A DNA stretch of 64,000 nt from an uncultured Acidimicrobiaceae bacterium. Its GTDB lineage: Bacteria > Actinomycetota > Acidimicrobiia > Spongiisociales > UBA5794. A program made the position numbers and the translations under genes. The stretch lies in contig CAMYKI010000012.1 in assembly GCA_947258985.1 (NCBI GenBank), positions 49,364-113,363 of the forward strand, in the 5' to 3' direction. The notes below the pieces were generated by a model, which saw nothing but the letters and a program-made list of their open reading frames with translations, had not been told where the DNA came from and did no database searches. Each line of letters begins with the position of its first letter. Position 1 is the stretch's first letter. Positions 24,002 to 33,305 of the stretch are shown here, one piece after another.

Positions 24002-24844
24002 CCAGCGCGCCGTCTCGATGTGCCGGGGCAGCATGTTGCCGCGCTCGAAGCCCCAAGCGACGGCCTGGCCAAACGCCCAGAGACGAGCACGATCTCGATC
24101 TAGCCCCAACTCGCCGGTCAATCGATCGAGGCGGCGGACCACCGCATCCCGGCTGTGGCCAAACTCGTACGAGCGGATGATCGGGCTCAGCCCGAACTCG
24201 CGCTCCCCGATGAGGGGCTTGGGGTCGATCGCCAACCAGGGCTCCCGCCGGGCCCGCAGTACGTTGTCGCCGTGCAGATCCTGGTGCAGCAGCACCTGTT
24301 CTCCCTGAGAGCCGGCCAACCCGACCAGCGTGTCGATCGCCTCGCTGAGCAGCAAGTGCTCGAACGGCTCACCTGCCCGTTCCCATTCCTCCGGAAGGTT
24401 GTGCACCCAACGGGCGACCTCGTCCTCGAGCGACCCGAAGGGTGCAGACGCCGCAACCCACAGCCTTGGCAAGAGGTCGATCATTGCGCCTAGGCCCACC
24501 TGAGCGGCGGTCGTTGATAGGTGCGTTCCGGGGTCGCACCGTTCCACGAGAAGGGCGTTGGCTTCGGCGTCGTGGTCGATCAGCCGGATTGCCCCGTTGC
24601 CTCCCCACCGCGCAAGAGCCGCTGCTTCGTGCTCACTCTCCCGATGTGGGTACTGGATCTTCAACACGATTTGCTCCCTGGCTCGGTTGACCGGAACGAC
24701 CAGCGACACGTACGAGGCGTCGTACGGGGCGCCGAGATCCAGGTTCCATCGATCGGCACAGGCGGCCAGGGTGGCCGGGAGAGAGCCGAGCCAGGTCCTG
24801 CCTGCTTCGGAGTCCCGCAACCAGTCGAGGCCGGCCGGGATCAC
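23987..24844 (-). CDS. Aminoglycoside phosphotransferase family kinase, APH(6)/StrB-like
   Basis: 285 residues from GTG 24844; an ATG at 24922 would add 26 residues and overlap the upstream gene by 52 bases. The catalytic region LLHQDLHGDNVLRARREPW followed by LAIDPKPLIGE is the APH(6) signature (HxDxxxxN then D). These proteins phosphorylate streptomycin or small hydroxyl metabolites. It is the last gene of the ring-hydrolase/fdrA operon, so a metabolite kinase is as likely as resistance; that is inference. Confidence 0.8.
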   Translation of the reverse strand: MIPAGLDWLRDSEAGRTWLGSLPATLAACADRWNLDLGAPYDASYVSLVVPVNRAREQIVLKIQYPHRESEHEAAALARWGGNGAIRLIDHDAEANALLVERCDPGTHLSTTAAQVGLGAMIDLLPRLWVAASAPFGSLEDEVARWVHNLPEEWERAGEPFEHLLLSEAIDTLVGLAGSQGEQVLLHQDLHGDNVLRARREPWLAIDPKPLIGEREFGLSPIIRSYEFGHSRDAVVRRLDRLTGELGLDRDRARLWAFGQAVAWGFERGNMLPRHIETARWLLDV

Positions 24845-24870
24845 GGTCGGAGGGAATGCACGTCGACCAC

Positions 24871-26283
24871 TCAGCTCTTGTTCACCGAAGCTGCGAGCGC
24901 GTTGATCCCATCCACGAAGCACTCGATGGGTGCTTCAACCAGACCGGCGCCGACCATTCCGGTTCCCGGGACCTTGCCGGCGACACCCGTGTTGATCTGC
25001 GGCAAGACGCCGGTGCGGACAACACGCCCCGCATCGATTCCGGTTGGCGTGCCCCGGAACTCCAACATCGGGATCTGGTACGACGGATGCTCGGCCAGGG
25101 TGATCTCGTACATCGCCAACGTGCGCCGCACTGCTCCGGCGGCTGTTCCGCCGACGAACCCAACGATGGCCGGCGCTGCCGCCATGGCGAAGCCGCCCAA
25201 CCCAACGGTTTCGGTGATCGTCGAATCACCGATGTCGGGGCTGGCGTCCTCCTCGGTGAATGCCCCGAGATACAGCCCAGCGACCGGTGGGGCTGGGGCG
25301 GTGAACCACTCGTCCCCGGTGCCGGAGAGGCGCACGCCAAAGTCGGTGCCGTTGCGAGCCATGACCGTCACCAGGCTGGATGCGGTCACACCGGCTGCGG
25401 CATCCGAGCCGAGCTTGCCTGCCGCCATCACCAGATTGAGCATGAAGTGATCGTTGCCGTCGACGAACTTGAATACCTCGAGGCGTTGATCGACGGGGGC
25501 GTCGGCACCCTCGACCAGGGCAGCGCCGATCTCTCGAAGGAACAACGAGGTCACCGCTCGATTGCGATTGTGCCCGTCGTCACCCATCTGCAGCGCCTGT
25601 GCAATCAGCGACTGCAGGTCGACCGGCCCCCGGCTGCGCAGAGCCGCTCCAAGCACCGGTCCCAGCACACGGTCCATCCACTGCAAGCGCTCGATGACCT
25701 CGGGAGCAAATGCCCCGTAGCGGAGCACCTTCCCTAGGCCCTCATTGAGTGTCGAATACGAAACTCCACTCCCGGCGCCGTCTTCGATGACCGCAACGGG
25801 CATAGACGGCGACGTGACGCCGGCCATCGGTCCGACCGCACCGTGATGGTGACACGGAGACAGCTCAATTTCGCCCCGAGCCGCTCTGGCTGTGGCGTCG
25901 TCCGGATCGGAGGCCAGGCCCTCATAGAGCATCGCCCCGATGATGGCTCCCCGCATCGGTCCGCTGGCGCGCTCCCACTCGATCGGAGGCCCGGCGTGGA
26001 ACAGTGTGCGCTCACTCATGCCGGCAAAGACATCCCGGGCGATACGCACGTCAACGAGATGGGGCCGAACCGCCAGCAGCCTGTCGACGGCAGCTGCGTT
26101 GGCTTCCGCCATCCGACCGTCTGTGGCCAGCCGGGCCAGCGCCGCCGCCGTGTCGGGGTGAGGCGGCTGCCAGTCGGCGCGAAACACAGTCGATCCCTGC
26201 TGTTCTATCGAGTCGGCAAGCATGTCGGTCCCCGCTGTTGCGACGACCGGATCGTTATCGAGAAGTGGGCTGAGATCAGTCAT
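24871..26283 (-). CDS. ylbE: DUF1116 protein, YlbE (AllG) homologue
   Basis: 470 residues from ATG 26283, overlapping the fdrA stop by ATGA. It is the DUF1116 family: ADWQPPHP near the start, CHHHGAVGPMAGVTSPSMPV (the conserved histidine-rich loop) and QMGDDGHNRN. In Escherichia coli the fdrA-ylbE-ylbF products have been connected with the carbamoyl-transfer step of allantoin/oxalurate catabolism. Here all three homologues sit beside a ring-opening amidohydrolase, pointing to a related ureido-acid substrate. The frame is open upstream inside fdrA, but the overlap start is preferred. Confidence 0.87.
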   Translation of the reverse strand: MTDLSPLLDNDPVVATAGTDMLADSIEQQGSTVFRADWQPPHPDTAAALARLATDGRMAEANAAAVDRLLAVRPHLVDVRIARDVFAGMSERTLFHAGPPIEWERASGPMRGAIIGAMLYEGLASDPDDATARAARGEIELSPCHHHGAVGPMAGVTSPSMPVAVIEDGAGSGVSYSTLNEGLGKVLRYGAFAPEVIERLQWMDRVLGPVLGAALRSRGPVDLQSLIAQALQMGDDGHNRNRAVTSLFLREIGAALVEGADAPVDQRLEVFKFVDGNDHFMLNLVMAAGKLGSDAAAGVTASSLVTVMARNGTDFGVRLSGTGDEWFTAPAPPVAGLYLGAFTEEDASPDIGDSTITETVGLGGFAMAAAPAIVGFVGGTAAGAVRRTLAMYEITLAEHPSYQIPMLEFRGTPTGIDAGRVVRTGVLPQINTGVAGKVPGTGMVGAGLVEAPIECFVDGINALAASVNKS

Positions 26284-27710
26284 ACCGCCGTCCTTGTCGT
26301 AGCCAGGCGAGCCGCTTCCATCGCTGCGGCCGCGTTCGAGAGCCACACCGACGCCCCCGCAGCGTGGAGAGCGCTGGCCTGAGCGTCCCGGTTCTGGGGG
26401 TCACCGCGGGTCCCGCACAGCGAGACCACGACGGCGGATCCTGCGCTAATCGCCTCTTCGATTACTGGTGCCAATTCGGCCGCGGGGTCGGCATTGGAGC
26501 CGAAGCCGAGGACGACGTCCATAAGAATCACCCCGATCGACGGATCGGCGGCCGCCGCGGCAAGTCGCTCGATGCGAACGGTCTGGTCGATCATCGGGTG
26601 AGCGCGGCCCTGGGTGTACTCATCATCGCCGTAGTCGATGAAGGTGTGGCCGGAGTCTCCCTCACGCTTGCCGATGTCGCCGAGCAGGGGCATCGCCACG
26701 AAGTGGGCCTCATCTCGGAGGGTTCCTCCCGAAAAGAGCCCCCGGACTGTGCCGCCACGGTGATCGTCCTGCGATACCTCCCACGAGGCGTAGCGGACCG
26801 ACGGCTTGCCCAGTTTGGCGAGGACCTCCCCGGCGCCTTCCTCGAGGGTGGTCTCGCCCATGAAGGTGATGACGACCGGTTTGATGCACTCGGCCGCTGC
26901 CGCCCGCACCCGGGCCGCGACCGGCAGAGCAGGAGGCTTGCTGATGACCGATATGACATCTACCGATGGATCGGCGTCGAGGGCTGCGAGCCCCTGCAGG
27001 GTCGAGATGGCGCCGATGTCCTCCGACAGATCGTGGCTCCCGGTTCCCAAGGCGTGCCTGACGCCCACACCGGCGTCGTCGAGCAGGCAGAGCATCTGCT
27101 GGATACCGGTGCCGGAAGCGCCGACGATGCCGACCGGCCCCGGTGGCACGGCGTTGGCAAAACCCAGCCCGAGCCCGTTGACGACGGCGGTGCCACAGTC
27201 CGGTCCCATCACGAGCAGGTCGTGGTCGGCTCCGAATTGCTTCAGGAGCAGTTCCTGTTCGACGGGTACGTTGTCGCTGAAGATCATGACATGCCGACCG
27301 GTGTGCAGCGCCTCCATTGCCTCAACGAAGGCATGTTCGCCGGGGACCGAGAGAAGCACGATGTTGGCCTCGCCGGCGTCGGCCGCGGTACCTACGGTCT
27401 TCGGATCCGGGGCGTCGAGTCCGCCGGACGGTGCTGCTTTGTGACTCAATGCATCCTCGAGAACCTGGTGGGCAAGCGTGATGGCCTCCTCCCCTTCGCC
27501 CCGCAGCGCCAGCAATAGGTCGTTGGTGCCGGCGCCGGCGACCGCGGCCATATCGAAGGCCATGTCTTCGAGCAGGCTCAGGTTGAGCTCTGTTGCCATC
27601 GCAACCAGGGCGTCGTCGATCCCGGGGACGTCCTGTAGCGCCCGGCTGGCCTGCATCAGCCGCACCGAATCGTGGTAGCGGCCGGGGAATAGCTCAACCC
27701 GAGAGATCAT
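26280..27710 (-). CDS. fdrA: FdrA (AllF)-like protein, succinyl-CoA ligase alpha-type fold
   Basis: 476 residues from ATG 27710, which overlaps the ylbF stop by four bases. The N-terminal third is the FdrA-specific domain (VELFPGRYHDSVRLM); the rest has a CoA-binding-like and ligase-CoA-like layout: MGPDCGTAVVNG, GIVGASGTGIQQM, VSVISKPP-like strands and the C-terminal VVSLCGTRGDPQNR. Family members act with YlbE and YlbF and are linked to carbamoyl transfer from oxalurate to phosphate in E. coli. A carbamate kinase gene, usual nearby in enterics, is absent from this window. Confidence 0.88.
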   Translation of the reverse strand: MISRVELFPGRYHDSVRLMQASRALQDVPGIDDALVAMATELNLSLLEDMAFDMAAVAGAGTNDLLLALRGEGEEAITLAHQVLEDALSHKAAPSGGLDAPDPKTVGTAADAGEANIVLLSVPGEHAFVEAMEALHTGRHVMIFSDNVPVEQELLLKQFGADHDLLVMGPDCGTAVVNGLGLGFANAVPPGPVGIVGASGTGIQQMLCLLDDAGVGVRHALGTGSHDLSEDIGAISTLQGLAALDADPSVDVISVISKPPALPVAARVRAAAAECIKPVVITFMGETTLEEGAGEVLAKLGKPSVRYASWEVSQDDHRGGTVRGLFSGGTLRDEAHFVAMPLLGDIGKREGDSGHTFIDYGDDEYTQGRAHPMIDQTVRIERLAAAAADPSIGVILMDVVLGFGSNADPAAELAPVIEEAISAGSAVVVSLCGTRGDPQNRDAQASALHAAGASVWLSNAAAAMEAARLATTRTAV

Positions 27711-28591
27711 GTCTGGCTCCGATCTGAATCTGAATTGTCTTGGATCAACGCCTCGGCTGCGCAGACGATGCCGGCAGCGAGGGCGGGACCTGAACTATGC
27801 CCGACGCTCTGGAGGCGGGCGTGTGACTGTGTGATGTCGCCCCTGCCGGTGAGCGCCCTCAGGAAGGCTCCGGCCGGTTCGGCGACCTCGCCGCGCAAGG
27901 CATGCCGGATGAGGGCGGCGGAGAAGGTAGTGGTGCGGGCATCGGCGATGAGCGTCATCGGCAGGGCACATTGGTCAAGCATCTCGATAGCGGGTCGGTG
28001 GCATAGGGATCTGCTCAACGTTCTGACTCCGGCGATGACACCCGCCATGTAGTCATCGCCCTCGGGTGTCAGTCCGGGCCCCCTCCCGATGTGCGGCTCG
28101 GCCGCGGCGATGAAAGCCGCCGGGGACCAGACGACGAGAGCATCTCGGAGTGTTGCGGCTTCTATGGTGGGCACGGCTGCCGGGAACCCTTGTATCGCCG
28201 TTCCCAATTGCTCGGGGGTGACTGTGGGCAACACCGGAACGGGATCCCACCAGCGGGCCACCCTGACTGTGAGACCTCCGAAGGCGACTCGTCCGACACC
28301 AATCTCGACGGCTTCTCCGTGATTAAGAACGCCAAGTGGGCCGTCGGTGGAGTTGGCCGCCATCTCGACGGCGTTGGGGAGACGGGTAGCGTCCCGCGTC
28401 GAAATCACGATGACGGTGTCGCCGACGAGCAGCCAGGCAGCGTAGTCGGAAGCGCCCAGGACCGTTGCGGTCCCGGGCACGGTGAGCAGGTCGCGGACGG
28501 CGACACTGGCGACTGCGGTCACCCTCACGGGTGCCTGAGTCGAACGGACTTCAATCGCCGTGTGGCGCGTCCCAACCGCAGATGCGGCCAT
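27707..28591 (-). CDS. ylbF: DUF2877 protein, YlbF (AllH) homologue
   Basis: 294 residues from ATG 28591, two bases after the ring-opening hydrolase stop. The DUF2877 signature GRGPGLTPEGDDYMAGVI is intact at about residue 190; the N-terminal half is beta-rich. The homologue in E. coli is encoded with fdrA and ylbE and is required for the same activity. The stop overlaps the fdrA start, so translation of the three proteins is probably coupled, consistent with a complex. Confidence 0.86.
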   Translation of the reverse strand: MAASAVGTRHTAIEVRSTQAPVRVTAVASVAVRDLLTVPGTATVLGASDYAAWLLVGDTVIVISTRDATRLPNAVEMAANSTDGPLGVLNHGEAVEIGVGRVAFGGLTVRVARWWDPVPVLPTVTPEQLGTAIQGFPAAVPTIEAATLRDALVVWSPAAFIAAAEPHIGRGPGLTPEGDDYMAGVIAGVRTLSRSLCHRPAIEMLDQCALPMTLIADARTTTFSAALIRHALRGEVAEPAGAFLRALTGRGDITQSHARLQSVGHSSGPALAAGIVCAAEALIQDNSDSDRSQT

Positions 28592-28593
28592 GG

Positions 28594-29691
28594 CTACCCG
28601 ACGTCGACGATGGCAGCGACCGGTCCGCCTCCACTCGGCCCCTGGTGAAGAGCCGCCACGGAAACAAAGACTGCAGCGTCGTTCACCGCGGCGCCCACGA
28701 CACCACCGACGGCTCCCTTGATGTGTCTGTGGTGATGGACGTCCGAGTCGTCGAGTGCGACCTGCCGCCTGCCGCGCAACCGTGAGGTCGGATCCGCCTC
28801 ACACTTCACGAAAACATTGACGAGTTTGTCGCCGAGATCCTGATAGACGGCGCGTTCTGGGAGATCAAGGCCGGCATCGCGGATTGCCCGGTAGACGCCT
28901 TCCTGGTCGAGGGCGTCGTTCATGACGTCGTGGCCGATGCGATAACGGCCACCTGCTCCGGGGGCGTTGCCGACGACGACAGTCTGAGCCTGGTCGAGTT
29001 CGACACCAGAGGAGCAGGATGCCACCGACGAGAAGAGACTCAGATCATGACCGATCTGTTCGGCGGTCGGCATGTCGATCTCTCCAAGCGCAACCGCAAT
29101 CCCGAGTGCCGAGGTGCCGTTGGAGACGTTCATCGACTCGAGCGGATCCTCCGTGAACACTGTATGCCCGCGTGACTTGGCATCGTTGATGGTGTCCATG
29201 ACGAGAAGAGGAGTCTTCGTTTGCACATAGTGGACGTCGGCCGGGTCTTCGATTCCGGCCTCGGCCATGGCACGGCGCACGCCTTCGGCCACCTTGGTGA
29301 CCATCTCCGGCCTGCCGATGTCCTCGGGCAGGATTACATCGCTCATCGCATAGCCGACTGCCAGCCGGGGCTCATCCGTCGCCGGGCCCTCGTCTTCGAC
29401 CTTGGCAAAGACGGTCGCGTGCGGGCAGAGGATCCCGTCCGTCCCACCGGACCAGACCATTGGAATCTCTTTCACCACGTCGTATGGCCTGGTTCCCTTG
29501 TCCATGAGAACCTTGCGGAATGCCTGGTCGGCCAGGATTCGGGTGAAGTCGTTGACTCCGCCGTTGCCCTCGGTCTTGCCGACGACCGCCACGACACCAT
29601 CGGCGTCGAATGCGCCCTCTTCGATCAGGGCTGCCAGCCCGGATGCATCACTAACACTTTCGAGAACGACCTTCCGTACCTCGATGGCCAT
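28594..29691 (-). CDS. Ring-opening amidohydrolase (cyanuric acid hydrolase/barbiturase family)
   Basis: 365 residues from ATG 29691 with AGGAAG about 9 bases upstream; a GTG three codons earlier is less well placed. The three-repeat architecture of the AtzD/TrzD/barbiturase family is visible through its three Lys/Ser-type sites: [13 protein letters not shown] (K39), [11 protein letters not shown] and [12 protein letters not shown]. It hydrolyses an amide bond in a cyclic imide: cyanuric acid to carboxybiuret, or barbiturate to ureidomalonate. Which substrate is used cannot be decided by eye. It is the first gene of a five-gene operon with ylbF, fdrA, ylbE and an APH-like kinase, which favours a ureido product handled further by the Fdr-type complex. 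Confidence 0.9.
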   Translation of the reverse strand: MAIEVRKVVLESVSDASGLAALIEEGAFDADGVVAVVGKTEGNGGVNDFTRILADQAFRKVLMDKGTRPYDVVKEIPMVWSGGTDGILCPHATVFAKVEDEGPATDEPRLAVGYAMSDVILPEDIGRPEMVTKVAEGVRRAMAEAGIEDPADVHYVQTKTPLLVMDTINDAKSRGHTVFTEDPLESMNVSNGTSALGIAVALGEIDMPTAEQIGHDLSLFSSVASCSSGVELDQAQTVVVGNAPGAGGRYRIGHDVMNDALDQEGVYRAIRDAGLDLPERAVYQDLGDKLVNVFVKCEADPTSRLRGRRQVALDDSDVHHHRHIKGAVGGVVGAAVNDAAVFVSVAALHQGPSGGGPVAAIVDVG

Positions 29692-29731
29692 GGTTCCCAC
29701 TTCCTTTCCTCGCCGAAGCCTTCGACTCGAT

Positions 29732-29751
29732 GCACCGTTGCGCCGCGGTGC
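29732..29751. promoter_or_regulatory. Inverted repeat upstream of the ring-hydrolase operon
   Basis: GCACCG (29732-29737) and its reverse complement CGGTGC (29746-29751) are separated by eight bases in the 163-base divergent gap between the ring-opening hydrolase operon and the DDAH gene, about 40 bases ahead of the hydrolase start. It could be an operator; six-base arms in GC-rich DNA also arise by chance. Confidence 0.25.
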
Positions 29752-29854
29752 GAATAATCCATCATCGGATCAACCACCTTTCGAGACTAGGGACGAACGG
29801 CCCTCAGTGGGCGGCAGATCGGGAGACACTGGTGGCGCTGCGTACACTGGCCGA

Positions 29855-30625
29855 ATGAGATCAATTGCGATTGTGCGTGGTGTGCCGGATTCCTTTGCCG
29901 ATGCGCTGGTGATTGGGGAAACGCCGACGATCGATGTCGATCGCGCTCGGGAACAGCACGCCGTATATACGGAATTCCTGGCAGCCAACGGCTACGAGCT
30001 AACGATGCTCGAATCGGATGAGGCCCTGCCGGACTGTCCGTTCGTCGAAGACACCGCAGTGATACTCGATACCGTGGCGGTCCTCACCAGGCCGGGGGCC
30101 GAGGCGAGGCGTGGCGAGGTGAGAGCAATGGCCGGGGCCCTCGAAGCCCTGATGCCCACTCGCAACATCACCCGCCCGGGAACGCTCGACGGAGGCGATG
30201 TGCTCCGCCTCGGCCGAACCGTCTACGTCGGATTGTCGGCACGCACCAACAGAGACGGGATCAACCAGCTTGCCGGCATCGCTGCACAAGGTGGACTCGA
30301 GACCGTCGCCGTCCCGGTTGGCGACGTGCTTCATCTCAAATCAGCCGTCGCCAGACTCGACGAAGAGACTGTTCTGCTCGCACCGAGTTGTGTCGACCGG
30401 AACCTGTTCTCCGGATACCGCATCATCGAAAAGGTCCCCGAGGAGGCTCACCTTGCGAGCGTGCTCACCCTGGGCAATGGTTCCATGGCGGCGACGACAA
30501 CGGCACCGCAGACTTTGGATCGTCTCCGCCATTCTGGATATGACCCGGTTCTTGTCGATTCGTCGGAGTTTCAGGCCGCAGACGGCGGGTTGACGTGCCT
30601 GTCGGTGTTGATTGATTCACCCTGA
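29855..30625 (+). CDS. Dimethylarginine dimethylaminohydrolase-like guanidine hydrolase
   Basis: 256 residues from ATG 29855, the length of bacterial DDAH. Hallmarks are FVEDTAVI (substrate-binding acidic pair), PGTLDGGDVLRLG, the catalytic histidine in VLHLKSAVARLDE (H160) and the catalytic cysteine in GGLTCLSVLI (C248). The enzyme hydrolyses N-methylated arginines to citrulline and methylamines. It is divergent from the ring-hydrolase operon, so both may serve organic nitrogen scavenging. Related amidinotransferase-fold enzymes (arginine deiminase, citrullinase) are less likely at this length. Confidence 0.9.
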   Translation: MRSIAIVRGVPDSFADALVIGETPTIDVDRAREQHAVYTEFLAANGYELTMLESDEALPDCPFVEDTAVILDTVAVLTRPGAEARRGEVRAMAGALEALMPTRNITRPGTLDGGDVLRLGRTVYVGLSARTNRDGINQLAGIAAQGGLETVAVPVGDVLHLKSAVARLDEETVLLAPSCVDRNLFSGYRIIEKVPEEAHLASVLTLGNGSMAATTTAPQTLDRLRHSGYDPVLVDSSEFQAADGGLTCLSVLIDSP

Positions 30626-30687
30626 TGACGCTCTCGGCTCCCGCGGTGTCTCTCAAGACCGGATCGTTTGGCGTCGAATAGGAAACC

Positions 30688-32043
30688 ATGCAAGACCAGG
30701 TCAACGCGCGTTCGCTGCGTCGGTCCGCCGCATCCCGCGGAGGACTCGCCGTAATGGCAGCCATAGTCCCTCTCGCGTTCATTCGTGAGGCGGGCAATAC
30801 GGCGGCCGGTATTTCCACGATCGCCGCGATCGCGCTCGTCGTGGCAGGCGCCTTTCTAGGGATAGGGAAGGGAGACCGGGTCTTCAATGGGCGACAAGTC
30901 GGGTGGTTCGTGGTCGCCGCTCTCGTCGCCTTTCTGGCGGGGTCGGTGGCAACCATCAACATCGCGCTTGCCTACTCCGGGCTTCTAGCCGCCTTCGGTG
31001 GCCTTGGGATATGGACGCTGGTTGAGTGGCAGCCTCTGGACCGTGTCCGACGCTGGATCCTCGCTGGGATAACCCTGGCGATACTTGCGGTATTGGCGTC
31101 GGCTGCCCTGGTTGCCCTAGATGCGCCCCGAGTCGACGTGATTGTCGGAACGGAAGCTGCGGCCGATGCCCTGGCGCGTGGCGACAATCCCTATTCGACT
31201 GTCACCATTCCCAACAGCGACCCATTCGCACCGCCAGGATCAACGTTCGACGGATACTTCTATCCGCCGGTGGCGCTAGTCGTCTACTCGATTTCGGATT
31301 GGCTGTTCGGCGATATCCGGTGGGCCAATGTCATCGCGATTGCCGCCTTCCTGATCCTCCTGGTACGGCCATGGCGAGCCATCTCTGGTTCGGCCAGAAC
31401 GGTTGCCGCAGGCGGAGCGCTTGCGTTTGTTTTGCTTCCGTTTCTTTCGATATTGCTGCGCTACGGATGGACCGAACCTCTTTCGATGTCACTTCTGGCT
31501 GGATCTGCTCTCAGCTGGCGCAAGCGCCCGTTGCTGGCTGCCGTATTGCTCGGTTTCGCTGTCGCTTCCAAACAGTATTTCGTCCTCCTGGCGCCTCTAT
31601 TGCTGTTGTGGAATGACGAGTACCGCTGGAAGCGTGTCGCGGTTGTTGGAGGAGTTGTTGCGGTGACGATGCTTCCGTTTGCGCTCATGGATCCGCAGGC
31701 CTTCTGGGATGCAACGATTGGTGCCCAGTTCGGCCGGTCCCCTCGCCCCGATTCGACCAATATCATCGCGCTCGGGCTGACCCCGCCCTCCTGGGTGCCG
31801 GCTCTGGTTGCAACCACGGTTGCCGTACTCCTGGGCCGTCGGGGAGGGGCGGGAGCAGAGTTCGCGGTTGCTGCGGCGGCCGTGCTTGGTCTCGCCTTCC
31901 TTCTGGGATACCAGGCATTCTCGAACTACTGGGTCCTCATTGTGGGGTTGTGCGTAGTTGCCATTTCCGAGGCCGCGGCGACACCACCAGTCGGGTCGGA
32001 ATCCGAGGAACCCGATGGTGCTCTCGAGGCCCACATTCGCTGA
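30688..32043 (+). CDS. Polytopic membrane glycosyltransferase, GT87/GT-C-like
   Basis: 451 residues with about 11 hydrophobic helices. Between helices 4 and 5 lies a periplasmic loop with ADALARGDNPYST and FDGYFYPPVALVVYS, the pattern of GT87-type polyprenyl-phosphomannose-dependent mannosyltransferases, with an acidic DxxVG-type start (RVDVIVGTEAA). The C-terminus is cytosolic and acidic. Likely transfers a sugar from a lipid carrier to a cell-envelope glycan or lipid. It overlaps the following esterase gene by 29 bases. Confidence 0.7.
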   Translation: MQDQVNARSLRRSAASRGGLAVMAAIVPLAFIREAGNTAAGISTIAAIALVVAGAFLGIGKGDRVFNGRQVGWFVVAALVAFLAGSVATINIALAYSGLLAAFGGLGIWTLVEWQPLDRVRRWILAGITLAILAVLASAALVALDAPRVDVIVGTEAAADALARGDNPYSTVTIPNSDPFAPPGSTFDGYFYPPVALVVYSISDWLFGDIRWANVIAIAAFLILLVRPWRAISGSARTVAAGGALAFVLLPFLSILLRYGWTEPLSMSLLAGSALSWRKRPLLAAVLLGFAVASKQYFVLLAPLLLLWNDEYRWKRVAVVGGVVAVTMLPFALMDPQAFWDATIGAQFGRSPRPDSTNIIALGLTPPSWVPALVATTVAVLLGRRGGAGAEFAVAAAAVLGLAFLLGYQAFSNYWVLIVGLCVVAISEAAATPPVGSESEEPDGALEAHIR

Positions 32044-33277
32044 AGGAGTCGACGATGCGAATAGTCTGTCGCACGTGATTGCCGCAGCGTTCCTGTTCAT
32101 ACTCAGCCTGTTGGGCTTGATCGGCGCCGTCAATGCCCTACGAGGACCGGCGACCCACCGCCGGCCCCACCTACGGCCACCATTCCTCCCGGCGATTCTC
32201 ACGGCAGAAGCGGTGCCGCTGCGGGTGGCGGTACACGCATTGGCAATGGTGTTGTTGATTTGGGCGGGTGCCCTCGACCACCCGGCAGGTAAGGCAGGTC
32301 TCTTGCTCGCCGTGGTCACCTGGATCGGCTACGCCGCAATTCAGTGGAGAGCCGCCACCACCAAGCGGGTCGTGAGGGAGTCCCTGGAGGAGGTGGACAT
32401 CGGATCCGATGGATTCGCCCATGTCGATTGGCGCCGGGTGCTCACGGTCTACCCGTATCGGCTGCCAAAGGGTACGGAGCGGGTTGAGGATATCGAGTAT
32501 GCGCCGGGTCTGATGCTCGATGTCTATCGGCGCCGCGATCTCGGAGGCGACGTACGCCCTGCACTGCTCTACGTTCACGGTGGTTCGTGGCGGGGTGGGA
32601 ATCGTCGCCAGCAGGGTCGGCCGCTACTGCACCGGCTGTCAACGGAAGGATGGGTGTGTGTCTCAGCGTCCTACCCGCTGGTACCTGAAGCGACTTTCCC
32701 CGATCAGTTGGTGGCTCTCAAGCGTGCGCTTCATTGGATGAGATGCGAAGGCGGGGAGTACGGCATCGACCCGGGGTCGATCGCTATCTGCGGCGGATCT
32801 GCCGGGGGTCACCTTGCCGCCCTGACGGCTCTGACCGCGGGGCGTCCCGAGTACCAACCGGGCTTCGAGGATGCGGATACATCGGTCCAAGCAGCGGTCC
32901 CCGTGTACGGCGTCTACGACTTCCTCAACCGCAATCTCACCAGGGATGACTGGCCGATCATTCCTCGCCACGTGATGAAGGCAAATCTACGAGACGACGA
33001 GGAGCTGTTCCGCCGGGCGTCACCGCTCGATCAAGTACATGCGGCGGCGCCTCCGTTCATGGTCATCCACGGCCAGGCCGATTCCGTGGTGCCGACAGCC
33101 GAGGCGCATCAGTTCGTGGCAGCGCTGCGTGCCGTCTCCGCAAATGCGGTTGCCTACGTCGAAGTCCCCGGCGCCAATCATGCGTTCGATGTCATGGACT
33201 CGTTACGCACCCACTACGTCATAAGCGGAATCCACCGTTTCCTCGAGTCGGTCCGAGTGCCGGCCGATCGGGCCTAG
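32015..33277 (+). CDS. Membrane-anchored alpha/beta hydrolase (BD-FAE/HSL-like esterase)
   Basis: 420 residues from ATG 32015 with GAGGAA just upstream. Two or three N-terminal hydrophobic helices (VIAAAFLFILSLLGLIGAV and VHALAMVLLIWAGAL) precede a hydrolase domain with the oxyanion motif HGGSWRGG, nucleophile elbow CGGSAGGHLAAL, aspartate in HGQADSVVP and histidine in GANHAFDVM. Such proteins cleave acyl esters. Overlap with the upstream glycosyltransferase suggests a shared role in an acylated glycan or lipid. Confidence 0.85.
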   Translation: MVLSRPTFAEGVDDANSLSHVIAAAFLFILSLLGLIGAVNALRGPATHRRPHLRPPFLPAILTAEAVPLRVAVHALAMVLLIWAGALDHPAGKAGLLLAVVTWIGYAAIQWRAATTKRVVRESLEEVDIGSDGFAHVDWRRVLTVYPYRLPKGTERVEDIEYAPGLMLDVYRRRDLGGDVRPALLYVHGGSWRGGNRRQQGRPLLHRLSTEGWVCVSASYPLVPEATFPDQLVALKRALHWMRCEGGEYGIDPGSIAICGGSAGGHLAALTALTAGRPEYQPGFEDADTSVQAAVPVYGVYDFLNRNLTRDDWPIIPRHVMKANLRDDEELFRRASPLDQVHAAAPPFMVIHGQADSVVPTAEAHQFVAALRAVSANAVAYVEVPGANHAFDVMDSLRTHYVISGIHRFLESVRVPADRA

Positions 33278-33305
33278 CATCGTCGGGAGTAGCGAAGGGC
33301 CCCCG

